Notes under the pieces: generated by a model
Told to the model about the DNA's origin: nothing
Seen by the model: only the letters and a program-made list of their open reading frames with translations
Databases searched by the model: none
Part shown: piece after piece, positions 44,723 through 56,524 of the stretch
Position numbering within the stretch: position 1 is the first letter of the stretch
Layout of the letters: each line of letters begins with the position of its first letter
Translations under genes and position numbers: made by a program
Assembly (NCBI RefSeq): GCF_963576545.1
Contig: NC_083655.1
Coordinates: 1,493,922-1,557,921, forward strand
Direction: 5' to 3'
Length of the DNA: 64,000 nucleotides
Source of the DNA: Limanda limanda
Taxonomy: Eukaryota; Chordata; Actinopteri; Pleuronectiformes; Pleuronectidae

Positions 44723-47700
44723 ATGAGTGGTTATGAGGAGGAAGAGGAGAGAGCCGAGTCTCCAGGGTTCAGCTGTGTGTCTCTGAAGAGTGAAATGTCC
44801 ATGTATCTTCCTCCAGAGTTCAGTAATGAACCTGGACCCTCACACACAAAGTAAGAGACCTGCTGCAAACATGTGAAGCTCCAAACTGAATCCTCAGAGA
44901 ATGAACCAGTGATTGATGTGTTCTGAATAAAAACATGTTTGTGTTTGCAGAGGTCAGGACCACAGACTGAGAGCAGAGTCTCCAGGGTCCAGCTGTCTGT
45001 CTCTGAAGAGTGACTGGTCCATGAGACATCCTCCAACCTTCAGTAAAGAACCTGGACCTTCACACACAAAGTAAGAGACTGTTTCTACTGTGACCTGCTC
45101 TGAAGAGGATCTAGTTTCCTCTAGTGTGGCCCCTGCATTAGGACACAGCTTCATTGAAGTTGGTGACTAATCTCTCAGAATCACTCAAAGAGCTCAGACC
45201 TCCACCAAGAACCAACACGCTCCTTATGAAACTACTTTGAAATCCACTAGAGACTCTTTTTGATTTGGATCTGCACCAAATTCCACACACTGGTAAACAT
45301 CAGTCCTCTGAACATGTCTGTGAAAGAGGAAGCCCCCCCCCGATCTGGTTCACAGACCACAACCTTCCACCAAGTTTACTGGTAATCTGTCATTTTTTAT
45401 AATCCCACTAACAAACCAACCAACACACAAACATACTGGGTGAAAACAAAACCTCCTTGACAGAAGTGATGACAACCTGTGACTGTGACATGTGACTTAT
45501 CAGGACATGTCTTCACAGGGAGAGGAAGAGGAGTCATGTTTCTGAGGAGGAGCAGTCGTCCTGCTGTGCTTTGTGTCAGGACGTCCTGAAGGATCCAGTC
45601 TCCACCAGCTGTGGACACTGGTTCTGCAGACAGTGCATCACCTCATACTGGGACCAGTCTGGTTCTTCAGGAGACTCCTCCTGTCCCCAGTGTGGACAAA
45701 GATCCAGAACAGGAGCTGGAGGTCAGACAGCCGGTCAGAGCAGCACTGTACATGTGTCTGCTGATGTCTTCACTTCTGACAATAGCACATGTGGTTTTAT
45801 TTTGTTCCTTCATACAGCATCAACATTTAACATTGTTAGAAAAGCACAAAGTTAAAAAGCTTTTATTTTCTGTAGTTTTTCTGTATCTGATGAAAACAAT
45901 CAGCAGATTCTCAGATTCTCTGTCTCTGACATTGTTTCTTGTCTTTCAGCAGATCGTGGTCTGCAGGAGGTTTCAGATGAACATAAGCTCAGTCTGAGGA
46001 CGACATGTGAACATGTGACTGAAGGAAGTGATGAAACAGGAAGTAGAACCCTCCTCATCAGGATCTACACTGAGCTCTACATCACAGTGGGACAGAGTGA
46101 AGAGGTTAATACTCAACATGAGGTGAGGCAGCTTGAGACGGCTTCCAAGATGAAGATCCTCCATGACACTCCCATCAGGTGCCACGACATCTTTAAAGCC
46201 TCCACTGACCAGCAGAGCAGCATCAGAGTCGTCCTGACCAACGGCGTCGCTGGCGTTGGAAAAACCTTCTCGGTGCAGAAGTTCACTCTAGACTGGGCAG
46301 AGGGTTTAGAAAACCAGGATGTGGATCTGCTGACTGTGCTTTCGTTCAGGGAGCTGAACCTGGTGAAGGACCAGCAGCACAGTCTCCTCACGCTGCTCCG
46401 TGTTTTCCATCCAGCGTTACAGAAGCTCACGGCAGAGACGCTCGCTGTCTGTAAACCTTTGTTCATCTTTGACGGCCTGGATGAAAGCAGACCTTCTCTG
46501 GACTTCAATCACTGGGAGATTGTGTCTGAGGTCACACAGAGGTCATCAGTCAACGTGCTGCTGACAAACCTCATCCGGGGGAATCTGCTTCCCTCGGCTC
46601 TCGTCTGGATAACCTCCAGACCTGCGGCGGCCAATCAGATCCCTCCTGCATGTGTTGACAGGGTCACAGAAATACGAGGCTTCACTGATGCCCAGAAGGA
46701 GGAGTACTTCAGGAGGAGATTCAGTGATGAAGAGCTGTGCAGCAGAATCATCTCACACATCAAGACGTCCAGGAGCCTCCACATCATGTGTCAAATCCCA
46801 GTCTTCTGCTGGATCAGTGCTACAGTTCTGGAGCACATGTTGACCACAGACCAGAGAGGAGAGCTGCCCAAGACCCTGACTGACCTGTACTCACACTTCC
46901 TGCTGGTTCAGACAAAGAGGAAGAACAACAAGTACGGTGAGGGACATGAGACGAGTCCACAGCAGCTGACGGAGGCTGACAGGGACGTTCTTCTGAAGCT
47001 GGGGAGGCTGGCACTTAAACATCTGGAGGAAGGAAACATCATGTTCTACCAAGAAGACCTGGAGCGGTGTGGTCTTAATGTCACAGAGGCCTCGGTGTAC
47101 TCAGGAGTTTGTACTGAGATCTTCAGAAGAGAGTGTGTGATCTTCCAGAAATCAGTCTACTGCTTTGTTCATCTGAGCGTTCAGGAGTTTCTGGCTGCAG
47201 TCTACATATTCCACCGTGACACACTCCACACAGAAGAACTCAACAACTTCTTGGGAACAGATGGGGACACAGACAGTACCTTCTCCCTGGATAACCTCCT
47301 TAAGAAAACCATGAAGAAATCCCTCACCAGTACAAATGGTCATCTGGACCTGTTTGTTCGCTTCCTTCATGGCCTCAGTCTGAAGTCAAACCAGAGAGTC
47401 TTAGGAGGCCTGCTGGGTCGGGCAGGGAACAATCCAAAGATCATCCAGAGAGTCATCAACAACCTGAAGAAGATGAAGAGTGATGACATTTCTCCTGACA
47501 GAAGCATCAACATCTTCCACTGTCTGACTGAGATGAACGACCACTCAGTTCATCAGCAGATGCAACAGTTCCTGAAGTCAAGGAACAGATCAGAGGAGAA
47601 ACTCTCTGAGATCCACTGCTCAGCTCTGGCCTACATGCTGCAGATGTCAGAGGAGGTTCTGGATGAGTTGGACCTGGAGAAGTTCAACACGTCTGAACAG

Positions 47701-50700
47701 GGTCGACGGAGACTGATCCCAGCTGTGAGGAACTGCAGGAAGGCTCGGTGAGTCCAGACATGATCAATAACGTGTGTGTGTGTGTGTTTGACCACTGAGA
47801 TTTAATCCGTTTATCTTTGAGTCCAACTGGTCAAAATGTGAAGAAATCCCCTAAAGACAGACTTGAGACTTCAAGAGGCCATGAACATGTTGTGTGACCT
47901 TGGCCTTTGACCCCCTGAATCTAATGAGTTCCTCTGTCAGTCTGAATGAACATGTTGTGTGACCTTGACCTTTGACCGTTGACCTCCTGAATCTAATGAG
48001 TTCCTCTGTCAGTCTGAATGACGCTTGAACCAAATCTGAAAGGATTCTCTTGAGGAATTTTTTACATGTTCATGAGGCAAAGAGGGGATTTGCCAGGGTG
48101 AGGGTCACATGATCACGTTTTATATGAATGTTGTGTTTTCTGATTTTATTGTAAGAGATATTTTCTTAATTACAGACTCGTTGGTTGTCGACTCACAGAC
48201 ACTCACTGTAAAGTCGTGGCCTCAGCTCTGAAGTCAGACCCCTCACATCTGAGAGAACTGGATCTGAGTAAGAACAAGGTGCAGGATTCAGAAGTGAAGC
48301 TGCTCTGTTCTGGACTGGAGAGTCCAAACTGTCGACTGGAGACTCTGAGGTCCTTAAATCCTTCTTCACTTTTCAGACTTTCTTTCTTATTGGGTCATTA
48401 TTTATTTAAATTGTCTCAGTTCTGCTCTGCTCACTGTCCCTCAGTCATCTGTCCCTCACCCAGCCTGTCAGTCACGTCCACCACATCAACTCCATTCACC
48501 TGCACTCACCTGCTCCTGATCACTGAGAAAGTGTCAGTAAATAACATGTGGACTGAGGCCGAGCACTCGTCCTCCTCAGGTTTTCAAAATAAGACACATT
48601 CTTATTGAAACACGTTGGACAGTTGATAAGTATAGAAACAAACAGGAAGTGACATCAGGAGCCATCCCTACTTTAAACAGTGTTTCATTACACAAACCTG
48701 CTCAGTGACCAACACACAGAGAAGAAGCTGATGAATGAAACAATGGTCCAACATGTCTGATCTGATATTTACCTTCAGGTCACAGACTGGACTGAGGTCA
48801 GCAGCATGTTGAGAGTCTGTGTTGACATGATGACGATCCACAACAACAGGAGGACACATTCTAATATTCATATTTCTTTATCCAGGTTGGATGATTGCAA
48901 TCTGACAGAGATCAGCTGTTCTTCTCTGGCTTCAGCTCTGAGGTCAAACCCCTCTCATCTGAGAAAACTAAATCTGAGCTTCAACAACCTGAAGGACTCA
49001 AGAGTGAAGGAGCTGTGTGGTTTTCTACAGATTCCAACCTGTCGACTGGAGAAACTGTGGTCAGTTCACTGACTGACTTTTGTAGATCTCATATCTATAA
49101 TACAGAATACAAAATTTATTTAATTTAATTCTAATTTAACATAATTCCTCATAAAAAACTTTAATCCATTCATTAATTAATCTGTGACATTTTAAATATT
49201 CAGCTACCTGTTAAAACACTGAGTCTAGTTCTGGATTTTCTAAACTGATCTGCAGGACAGAGACCGGGTCCAAATAATCTATATGTACTGAATCAGGACT
49301 CGTTTTTAGTCCAACATGTCTGTTACATATTTATCTTCTATGTTATGAGTCTGTGCTGACATGAATATGTGTCTGTTATTTTCACAAATGAACTCCGTTT
49401 GATTTAAAGTTAAGTTTTAGTCTTTATCCAGGTTGATGAACTGCAGTCTGTCAGAGATCAGCTGGTCTTTTCTGGCTTCAGCTCTGAAGTCAAACCCCTC
49501 TCATCTGAGAAAACTGGATCTGAGCTTCAACAACGACCTGCAGGATTCAGGAGTGAAGGAGCTGTGTGGTTTTCTACAAAGTCCAACCTGTCGACTGGAG
49601 ACTCTGAGGTCAGTTCACTGACTGACTTTTGTTGATCTCATATCTTTAAAACAGCATTTATACACAACTTATCTCATTTAATTCTAATTTAATATAATTC
49701 CTCTTCATACATAAATTGAATCCATTAATTAATATGTGACATTTTAAATATTCAGCTACTTGTTAAAACACTGAGTTTAGTTCTGGATTTCCTAAACTGA
49801 TCTGCAGGACAGAGACAGGGTCCAAATAATTTATTTGTACTGGATCAGGACTCGTTTTTAGTCCAACATGTCTGATTTCATATTTATCTTCCATGTTATG
49901 AGTCTGTGCTGACATGAATATGTGTCTGTTATTTTCACACATGAACTCAGTTTAATTTACAGTTAAGTTTAATTCTTTATCCAGGTTGTGGGACTACAGT
50001 CTGTCAGAGATCAGCTGTTCTCATCTGGCTTCAGCTCTGAGGTCAAACCCCTCTCATCTGAGAAAACTTGATCTGAGTGACAACGACCTGCAGGACTCAG
50101 GAGTGAAGAAGCTGTGTGGTTTTCTACAGAGTCCAACCTGTCGACTGGAGACTCTGAAGTCAGTTCACTGACTGACTTTTGTAGATCTCATATCTATAAA
50201 ACAGCATTTATACACAATTTATCTTATTTAATTCTAATTTAACATTATTCCTCTTCATACATAACTTGAATCCATTCATTCATTAATCTGTGACATTTTA
50301 AATATTCAGCTACTTGTTAAAACACTGAGTTTAGTTCTGGATTTCCTAAACTGATCTGCAGGACAGAGACCGGGTCCAAATAATCTATTTGTACTGAATC
50401 AGGACTTGATTTAAGTCCAACATGTCTGATTTCATGTTTATCTTCCATGTTATGAGTCTGTGCTGACATGAATATGTGTCTGTTATTTTCACACATGAAC
50501 TCAGTTTAATTTACAGTTAAGTTTTATTCTTTATCCAGGTTGGAGAGCTGCAGACTGTCAGAGATCTGCTGTTCTTTTCTGGCTTCAGCTCTGAGGTCAA
50601 ACCCCTCTCATCTGACAGAACTGGATCTGAGTGACAACGACCTGCAGGACTCAGGAGTGAAGAAGCTGTGTGGTTTTCTACAGAGTCAAACCTGTCAACT

Positions 50701-51086
50701 GGAGATTCTGAGGTCAGACGTCATGTTTAAATGTTAAAGGTCCAGTGTGTAGGATTTAGTGACATCTAGTGGTGATGTGTCATGTTGCAACTAAACAACC
50801 CCCCCCCCCTCCACACATGAACTCAGTTTGATTTACAGATACGTTTTATTCTTTATTCAGGTTAAAGAGCTGCAGTCTGTCAGAGATCAGCTGTTCTTCT
50901 CTGGCCTCAGCTCTGAGGTCAAACCCCTTGTTTCTGAGCGAACTGGATCTGAGTAACAACGACCTGCAGGACTCAGGAGTGAAGGAGCTGCTGGATCTAA
51001 AGCAGAGTTCAGACTGTGAAATGGAGACTCTGAGGTCAGTTGATGGTTGGAGCCAGTCCACGCTGCTTTCATCAGTATTTTACTAA
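44723..51086 (+). CDS. NLR unit C: RING-FISNA-NACHT-LRR receptor (NLRC3-like)
   Basis: Exons: 44723-44850, 44951-45070, 45519-45733, 45950-47747, 48176-48349, 48886-49059, 49432-49608, 49985-50158, 50539-50712 and 50861-51086. They join to 3360 bases, 1119 codons plus stop, in frame. Two N-terminal cassettes (MSGYEEEE start), RING with the consensus Pro ([11 protein letters not shown]), FISNA-NACHT with intact Walker motifs, one type-I LRR exon, four type-II LRR exons and the terminal exon with tail [16 protein letters not shown]. It retains the upstream block with the probable 5' UTR exon, interrupted by the insertion 42474-43771. As in A1, the CAG acceptor before the ATG seen in unit B is lost (CTCACACTGAAG). 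Predicted cytosolic immune sensor. Confidence 0.85.
45519..45733 (+). CDS. C RING zinc-finger exon
   Basis: C3HC4 RING with ligands CALC, CGHWFC, CRQC and CPQC. It keeps Pro after KD, as in most TRIM-type RINGs, unlike A1 and B. Donor GCCG|gtcaga at 45733 is in phase with the next exon. Confidence 0.8.
45950..47747 (+). CDS. C FISNA-NACHT exon
   Basis: 1798 bases, fully open, one codon shorter than A1. Walker A GVAGVGKT and Walker [10 protein letters not shown] are intact. The variable patch at about 47205-47285 ([17 protein letters not shown]) is the most different of the three. Donor GCTCG|gtgagt. Confidence 0.88.
48176..51086 (+). CDS. C leucine-rich repeat exons (six)
   Basis: Type-I 48176-48349; type-II 48886-49059, 49432-49608 (177 bases, extra codon giving FNNDLQDSG), 49985-50158 (donor CTGAA|gtcag) and 50539-50712; terminal 50861-51086. 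Type-II starts are 546, 553 and 554 bases apart. The gap before the terminal exon is only 148 bases and holds a truncated MITE (50737-50806). Confidence 0.86.
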
Positions 51087-51397
51087 ACACAGTCAGTATC
51101 ACAGATCCAGGGTCTGTGCTACCAAGCAGGATTTGTGGTTATCATGTTCACTTCAGGTTTAGCTTTTCAGTCCTACGAAGCTCGTCCTCTTCTAACAAGG
51201 TAAACCACCATGGTAACTGCTGATGAACGGCTAACCTGCTCCAGGTTAATTTGGAGATCAACCCATATAAAAGCTCCGCCCACCGACCACAGTGACTCTC
51301 CACTGTTGTGTGGTGCACACTCTCCTTAAGGGGACGGATAAGGGAAGTTTAAATCAACGTCTGGTTGGTTCAGTTGATCTCTAACTCACCCAGAACA

Positions 51398-51430
51398 TTT
51401 GTGTCCTCAGAGACAGTGAGACAGTGTGTT
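51398..51430. repeat. Single-copy remnant of the minisatellite behind unit C
   Basis: GTGTCCTCAGAGACAGTGAG and ACAGTGTG only, in the same context as the long array behind A2. It is followed directly by sequence matching 38590 onward. Confidence 0.8.
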
Positions 51431-53685
51431 CTCTCACTTCATCAGTGAAGAACTGATCAGGTGGATCTTTGTCACAGCTCTGAGATCAGTGGGACTGAAG
51501 CCTCTCCTCATCACCATGGTAACCAGGAGCTCTTTATACAGAGCAGAACCTCTGCTGAGGTCCATCTGTCTCATCTGGTCCCAGTTTGTCAGAAGCAGAT
51601 GTTCATCAACACACAGTGAAACATGTCTTAGCATCTCTTAGCGTGTTCATTCCAACATGTGAACATGAAGCAGAGAGGAAGCTGCTCCACCTCTGAACAG
51701 GACTGAAGTCCCTGCTGCTCTTTCTACTGGATGTGCTGCATCACTGACTCACAGCTGATGAAGTGAGTCTCTGTGACACTGATGTCTTCTTCTCTCAACA
51801 GGTGGAAGAGGTCTTAGTGGAGCTGAGTGTGAAGAGGACAGTGTGAGTGGACGGAGGCTGAGCTGTGTCCTGAGGATCCAGAGGCTGAAGCAGCAGCAGC
51901 TTGTGTGTAGAGCGGCTCTGACTGGGCCTTGTTGCTGGGAGGCAGAGTGGAGACAGAGCTCCAGAGGAATCAGAGGAGCTGGTTGTAATATGTAACTTCA
52001 CCACTAGATGGCCCTTCACACCGATTGTGTTTATTCACATGAAGAATGTGTTTATTGAAATGACACAACACAAGCAGAATATATAACCCCTCTATAAAGA
52101 GTCACATATATGTGTTTAAGTTTCCTTTATTCTGTTCCACCTTTGTCCCTCAGTCTGTCTCCATGTGTGTAGAACCACATTCTGTTTGTTTATGATCTTA
52201 AAGTTCCTGGATTCACGTCACAAATTGATTTAGTTCAACACAAAGTTCAACAAAATCAAATCACTTTGAGTTTAAAATCAGAGTTTTGTCTTTGACACAA
52301 AAGATCAAAACTCTGGACTTAAAAATGGGACGTTTTCATTTCTGCATCAGGTGCAGCAGAGCGGTGGTGGCTTTTCTACTTTTGACCCACAGGTGGCGCT
52401 GCAGTATAACAGCAGCACATCCCAGTCAAAGCCTTTATATTCAGTCTATGAGTCAAACACATGGATCATTTCCTCTGTGACAAACCAGATGTAACGAGAA
52501 GAAAAACATCTCAGAGAGAAAAGTTCTGTTTCTACTTGTCTCTGCTTTAATGCTCAATAAACATCCTTCCACCGACTTCACTGGAATCATGACTCAGCGT
52601 TTCTTTCCTCTTCAAACAAACAGGTGGAAACATCTCGTCCTTGGTGCAGGTAAAAGAACAAAATCACCAGTTTGACATAATGGAAACAAGCATAAGAAAA
52701 GTGAATGAGACATTTACAGTATGAAGAAGAGTCGAAGAGCAGAGCATCTTTAAGTCTCTGAGGAAACTGTTTCATAAACATTTTACCATATTTAATAGAA
52801 AACTGACCCGAGGACGTTTTATACAAATGTAGATGAAGATTCTTGTTGTATGTTCTCGAGCACACCCTAAGAACAACCACCAGGGGGAGACTGTAGCAGC
52901 CTCTGGGAACAGCTGCATGCTGGGAAATAATTGATGATGGGAGGTTCCCAGCAGAGACAAGGGACAGAAAGTGTCTGAGAGATGATGTCCTGAAGACAGG
53001 GGACATGTTGGGCCTGTTGTGTTGAACAGTTTGTGTTATTTTGTGGAGACACTTGTCTCAACATGATGATGTCACTTGCTGTTCAAGCCCGTCTCAGTTC
53101 TTTGTGACTTCAGGATCAGAAATGTTTCACAGAGTCAGTTCCTGACAGGCTCCAGTTCTCACTGTGTGGAGAGGTCATCATGTGACTTTGTGATGATCCT
53201 CAACACACGTGTGTCAGTGTAACATGTGACTGTGACGCCATGTTCATGAACACGCTGCTCTAACATCTGTCCAGCAGATGTTGAAGCTCTGAGGTCACTT
53301 CCTGTGCAGCAGAGTGAGACCATCATCTCTTCATGGAGCTGTGCACCAGGCTTTTGTCACGGTGACCAAACACAAAGTGTGAACAACACGTCGTCCAAAG
53401 GATCCGATTTATGGGAAATACTTTGTACTGATGGAGAAAAGATTGTGTTGTAGTGAAATTCTACAACTTTTAGATTTTTGACTTCGTGGAGCAGAAGCAA
53501 AAGCAAAAAGAAATGCATGTTATGAAAAAAAAAGTTCAATGGATTCAATAAGATTAAGAGAGAAATAAAATGTACTGATGTTTGATAGTTTCACATCTTC
53601 TGCAGTTTGTGTTTATGACTGATGAAGAATAATAATACAGGAGATTAAGATTTCAGCAGCTCTGAATTCTTAATTTTGTTTACAG
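51431..53685. other. 3' flank of unit C and intergenic sequence
   Basis: 51431-52315 matches the B flank 38595-39580. 52316-53685 is unique to this place. An AATAAA at about 52555-52560 could end the unit C transcript. A minus-strand frame 52587-53006 (139 codons) is open, but I recognise no family and see no supporting signals. A CTCF-like CCACCAGGGGGAGA lies at 52877-52890. 53525-53685 matches 60120-60298 and belongs to the B7-like duplication. Confidence 0.6.
52877..52890 (+). promoter_or_regulatory. CTCF-like motif between the NLR array and the B7-like region
   Basis: CCACCAGGGGGAGA matches the CTCF core except one or two positions. Together with 37963 and 41338 it is one of several such motifs at unit edges. 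Motif evidence only. Confidence 0.3.
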
Positions 53686-53776
53686 GTCACACAATGAAGA
53701 AAATAATGAGAACAGAAACCATGAAAATATAGAAATGTTGTCTAATACAGAAAGACAAACAAATACCTCAGGATAA
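53686..53776 (+). pseudogene. Decayed terminal exon of a B7-like (hhla2-like) gene
   Basis: After acceptor TTGTTTACAG the frame reads SHNEENNENRNHEN and stops at TAA 53774-53776. The intact relative at 60299-60479 reads SDNEENNKNTTPEN and continues for 59 codons. Small indels have shifted the frame here. Downstream homology resumes near 54100 (ACCTGAACCAGATTAAAG against ACCTGAACGAGATTAAAG), after an inserted ~300 bases that include the inverted LRR-intron module. No other exons of this copy are visible upstream. Confidence 0.6.
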
Positions 53777-54130
53777 AGAAGAGGAGCCGAACGAGTAGAA
53801 GATGAAGACGTGAACTTGGAAAGACGAGGAGGTTCCAGAGCTTTGGTTGATGAGGCCGACGTCGGTTTCCATGGTAACAAGTCCGACCCAGACAACATCC
53901 TGCTGCCTTCTTCTTCTATGAAAGAGCAAACGGTTTCAGTCACTGAACCATCAAACCCATTTGAATCCAGCTGCTGGTTTGAGGTGGAGACATAGTGTTG
54001 CTTTAAGTCTGTTTGAACTCTGGACAACATCCGGCAGAGACTTGAAAACCAGCAGCACCTGAATGAAACATCCTGAGAGCAAACTCATCTGACACGTTCA
54101 GCAGACTCACACAACCTGAACCAGATTAAA
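53777..54130 (-). repeat. Inverted copy of the LRR-intron module and flank
   Basis: On the minus strand, about 53760-53880 contains CGACGTCGGCCTCATCA, CTCCTCGTCTTTCCAAG and GGCTCCTCTTCTTTATCCTG, matching the module at 14280-14385, 16765-16870 and 34455-34555. The minus-strand frame 53680-54030 is an accident of this repeat. Confidence 0.6.
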
Positions 54131-54485
54131 GCTGAATTATAATAATCTAAAGCACTGGAAAGAATGTACAGATTTGTATTTTATATCTGGAACTGTTTTG
54201 TATTTATTAAAATGTATTTTTATAAATCTGTATGGTATCTTTCTGTAGTTGACACGTTTAGGATTTGACTCATCAGGGGATGAAAAGCTTAAATACAGAA
54301 CAGAGGAGGACTGCTCATGACTTTGGTGAACTTCTATCTTGTCCTCTAGCACCACCTGCAGTTCCAAGCTTCCATTTATCCACTGCAATCTAAATGAATC
54401 TCCAGATGTCTTCTCCTCTGGCGCCACCGTGTGGTCACTGGTTGTTCCAACACTTCCTGAGATCTTGTGATGTTCCTCTTCGGCA

Positions 54486-54720
54486 GGGGTCAGCAACCTT
54501 TACTATCAAATAAAACTGGTCTGGAGCCGCAAAACATATTTGATAACACAGCTTATACATTTATAAGTATAAATTTATATATAAAGTTATACTCAGTGTT
54601 GTGTCAGTTTACAGTTAAAATGAACTAGTTCAAAGTTCTGTTCAAGCAGATGATATGTATCATTTTTAAATTTTGAATTAAGTTCTCAGTTCGAAAAACT
54701 GAACTAGTTCACTTTCATCT
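54486..54720. mobile_element. hAT terminal fragments (two adjoining families)
   Basis: CAGGGGTCAGCAACCTTTAC at 54486, followed by TGGAGCCGCAAAACAT, is the common hAT terminus found in fish and other vertebrates. At about 54593, CAGTGTTGTGTCAGTTTACA with AACTAGTTCAAAGTTC resembles the MITE at 22436. The duplicated segment has the same pieces at about 60886-61045. Confidence 0.6.
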
Positions 54721-55222
54721 CTTTCATTTTATATTCCTTCAGATGATTTAGGAGACAAACTCACGATCATGTGTTTAGTTATTAATCGATGGAGTCGGAT
54801 AACGTCTGCGTGTCGCTCCGGTCACTTTAACACGGAGTCCTGACTGTGAGCGTCACGTGTTTCTTCATGTTTAAATGCTCCGAGGTGGAGTGATCTGTCT
54901 GAAAGAGGGAGGAGCCACAGAGAGAAGCTCCAAAGTGGGGCATGACAGAAAACATGTTGAATCACTGACTTAACATGTCTTAACAGCCCAGACGCGGAGT
55001 GAGCTGTCTGAAAGAGGGTGCAGCCACATAGAGAAAGAGTCACTTTCAGTTTGCATGACACACTGTTCACAATGAGACTTAGAGTGTGTGAGTCTACAGT
55101 CTGAACTCTGCAGAGATTGTAGCTGCAGAGTCTGAACCTCAGCTGCTCTGACTCGGTGTCATGAGTCGAACCAGCTGTTAACTGGTCTCTTCTTCCATTG
55201 ATCCACATTCAGTTCTCACAGG

Positions 55223-55289
55223 ATGAAGATGTCTGTGTTCAAGTCTCTGGTTGTGTTGATCCTCAACTTGTGGACTCTCACCACAGCAG
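55223..55289 (+). pseudogene. Orphan signal-peptide exon of a B7-like (hhla2-like) gene
   Basis: ATG at 55223, 67 bases, donor GCAG|gtacgt, phase 1. Encodes MKMSVFKSLVVLILNLW then TLTTA, a good signal peptide. The same exon is at 61848-61914 in front of an IgV exon, with matching upstream and downstream sequence. No Ig exon follows here: the next coding sequence is cip2a. It could be a first exon whose partners were lost, or an alternative first exon for the 61848 gene. Confidence 0.6.
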
Positions 55290-56359
55290 GTACGTGAAGT
55301 CTGATCTTACTCAGAAATCACAGCTTCTGCTTGAACGTAGTACTTTATACAGGCATGTTGGTTTCCATCAGACGAAGCAGGAAACATGAGAAATGATTGT
55401 GAAGAGGTCTGCTGAGTTTAAATGTTTATTCAAACCACACAAATCCAATTAAAATAGGAGTTTAATATTCTGTTATTCTGTTGAAACTATCATTGCAATT
55501 AAACTAATACATAAAGTGTAAATATGTACAGTGAATGGATTGCACATGAACTATTGATATTGCACAGACAGATGACTTTAGCACAGTGAATTCTGTTTAG
55601 AGTTAAAGTGTTAAAGTTTAGTCTATATAATGTTGGTGCATGTAGTTCTACTGGGAGCAGAGCTGGTTGGTATACACAACACAACACACAGATCCACACA
55701 ACAACACAATCACTTTGTAAATATGTTAAACGAAGCTGTGTAATAAAGTTAAAATACTGTTATATATTGTGCATTATTGAGGGAAATTGTCTTTGGCTTA
55801 AAAATTACACAGTTTTAACAAACTTGAAAAATTTGACAAAAATCAATGATATGAGAATATTAATCCGAGTGACTCCTCGCTTATTTACATTTTTATATAA
55901 TTGTTTTTTTGTATTTTTATTTTCCTGACTACAACAGTCGGTCATAGCTCCGCCCCTCGGGTTACGTACCTTGTGTGGCGCCTCCCATCACGTGTCATCT
56001 GGTGTGTTTCCTCAGATCGTTGAATCAAAGACTCAAAGTTCATCATGTCATATATTCTTCTTATAATTTAAAACTGGTGTAATATTCTATCTACTGGTTT
56101 AATGATGCATCTCCATTTTCCATTATACTTCAATCTGGACGAGTTCTGTTGGTACAGTTGAGTCCCCCCCCTCCCTCTGAAATGGTTTGCCCCGGGTCAG
56201 TTTGAAGTTGGGGGCGGGAAGAAGAGGAAGCGGAAGAAGGAGAAGAAGAAGAAGCTGTTGTGTGTCTGTGACGTTTCTCTGAGGTAAACACACAAAGTGC
56301 TGGTAGAGGCGCGGACACACACACACACACACACACACACATCGCGTTGTTGAGTGAAA
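55290..56359. other. Intergenic sequence before cip2a
   Basis: 55290-55400 continues the duplicated intron of the B7-like gene. 55400-55930 is AT-rich with no recognisable feature; the small frame 55608-55928 is not supported. A short (AC)n run lies at about 56318-56341. Confidence 0.5.
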
Positions 56360-56524
56360 CACACAACTCGAGTCTCTAGCGGGGCTCGTCCACTTCCTGC
56401 GCCTGTAGCCGCCGGGTTCGTTAGCTGCTAGCTCTTAGCATCCCGGCGGCTCTAGTGGACGCAGGCTGATGACGTGTCGACTCCCTGCTGTGTGTCCGCA
56501 GGTCGAGGTGCTGCTCCCCTGAGG
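56360..56524 (+). promoter_or_regulatory. GC-rich promoter and 5' UTR of cip2a
   Basis: A GC- and CpG-rich stretch (GCCGCCGGGTTCG, CATCCCGGCGGCTC) immediately before the cip2a ATG, in otherwise AT-rich sequence. ETS-like GGAAG cores occur in the GA-rich tract at about 56215-56245 and a TGACGTG motif is near 56470. No TATA box is evident. A CCGCAG acceptor-like site at about 56497-56502 may mark a 5' UTR intron end. Confidence 0.5.

Noticed and set aside
52587..53006. 139-codon minus-strand frame between unit C and the B7-like region
   Set aside because: No recognisable domain, no second copy and no supporting splice or promoter signals; kept only as a note in the intergenic entry.
54137..54496. 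119-codon minus-strand frame with a relative at 60609-60887
   Set aside because: The two copies differ mainly at amino-acid-changing positions and start inside a hAT terminus, which suggests non-coding 3' UTR duplicates.
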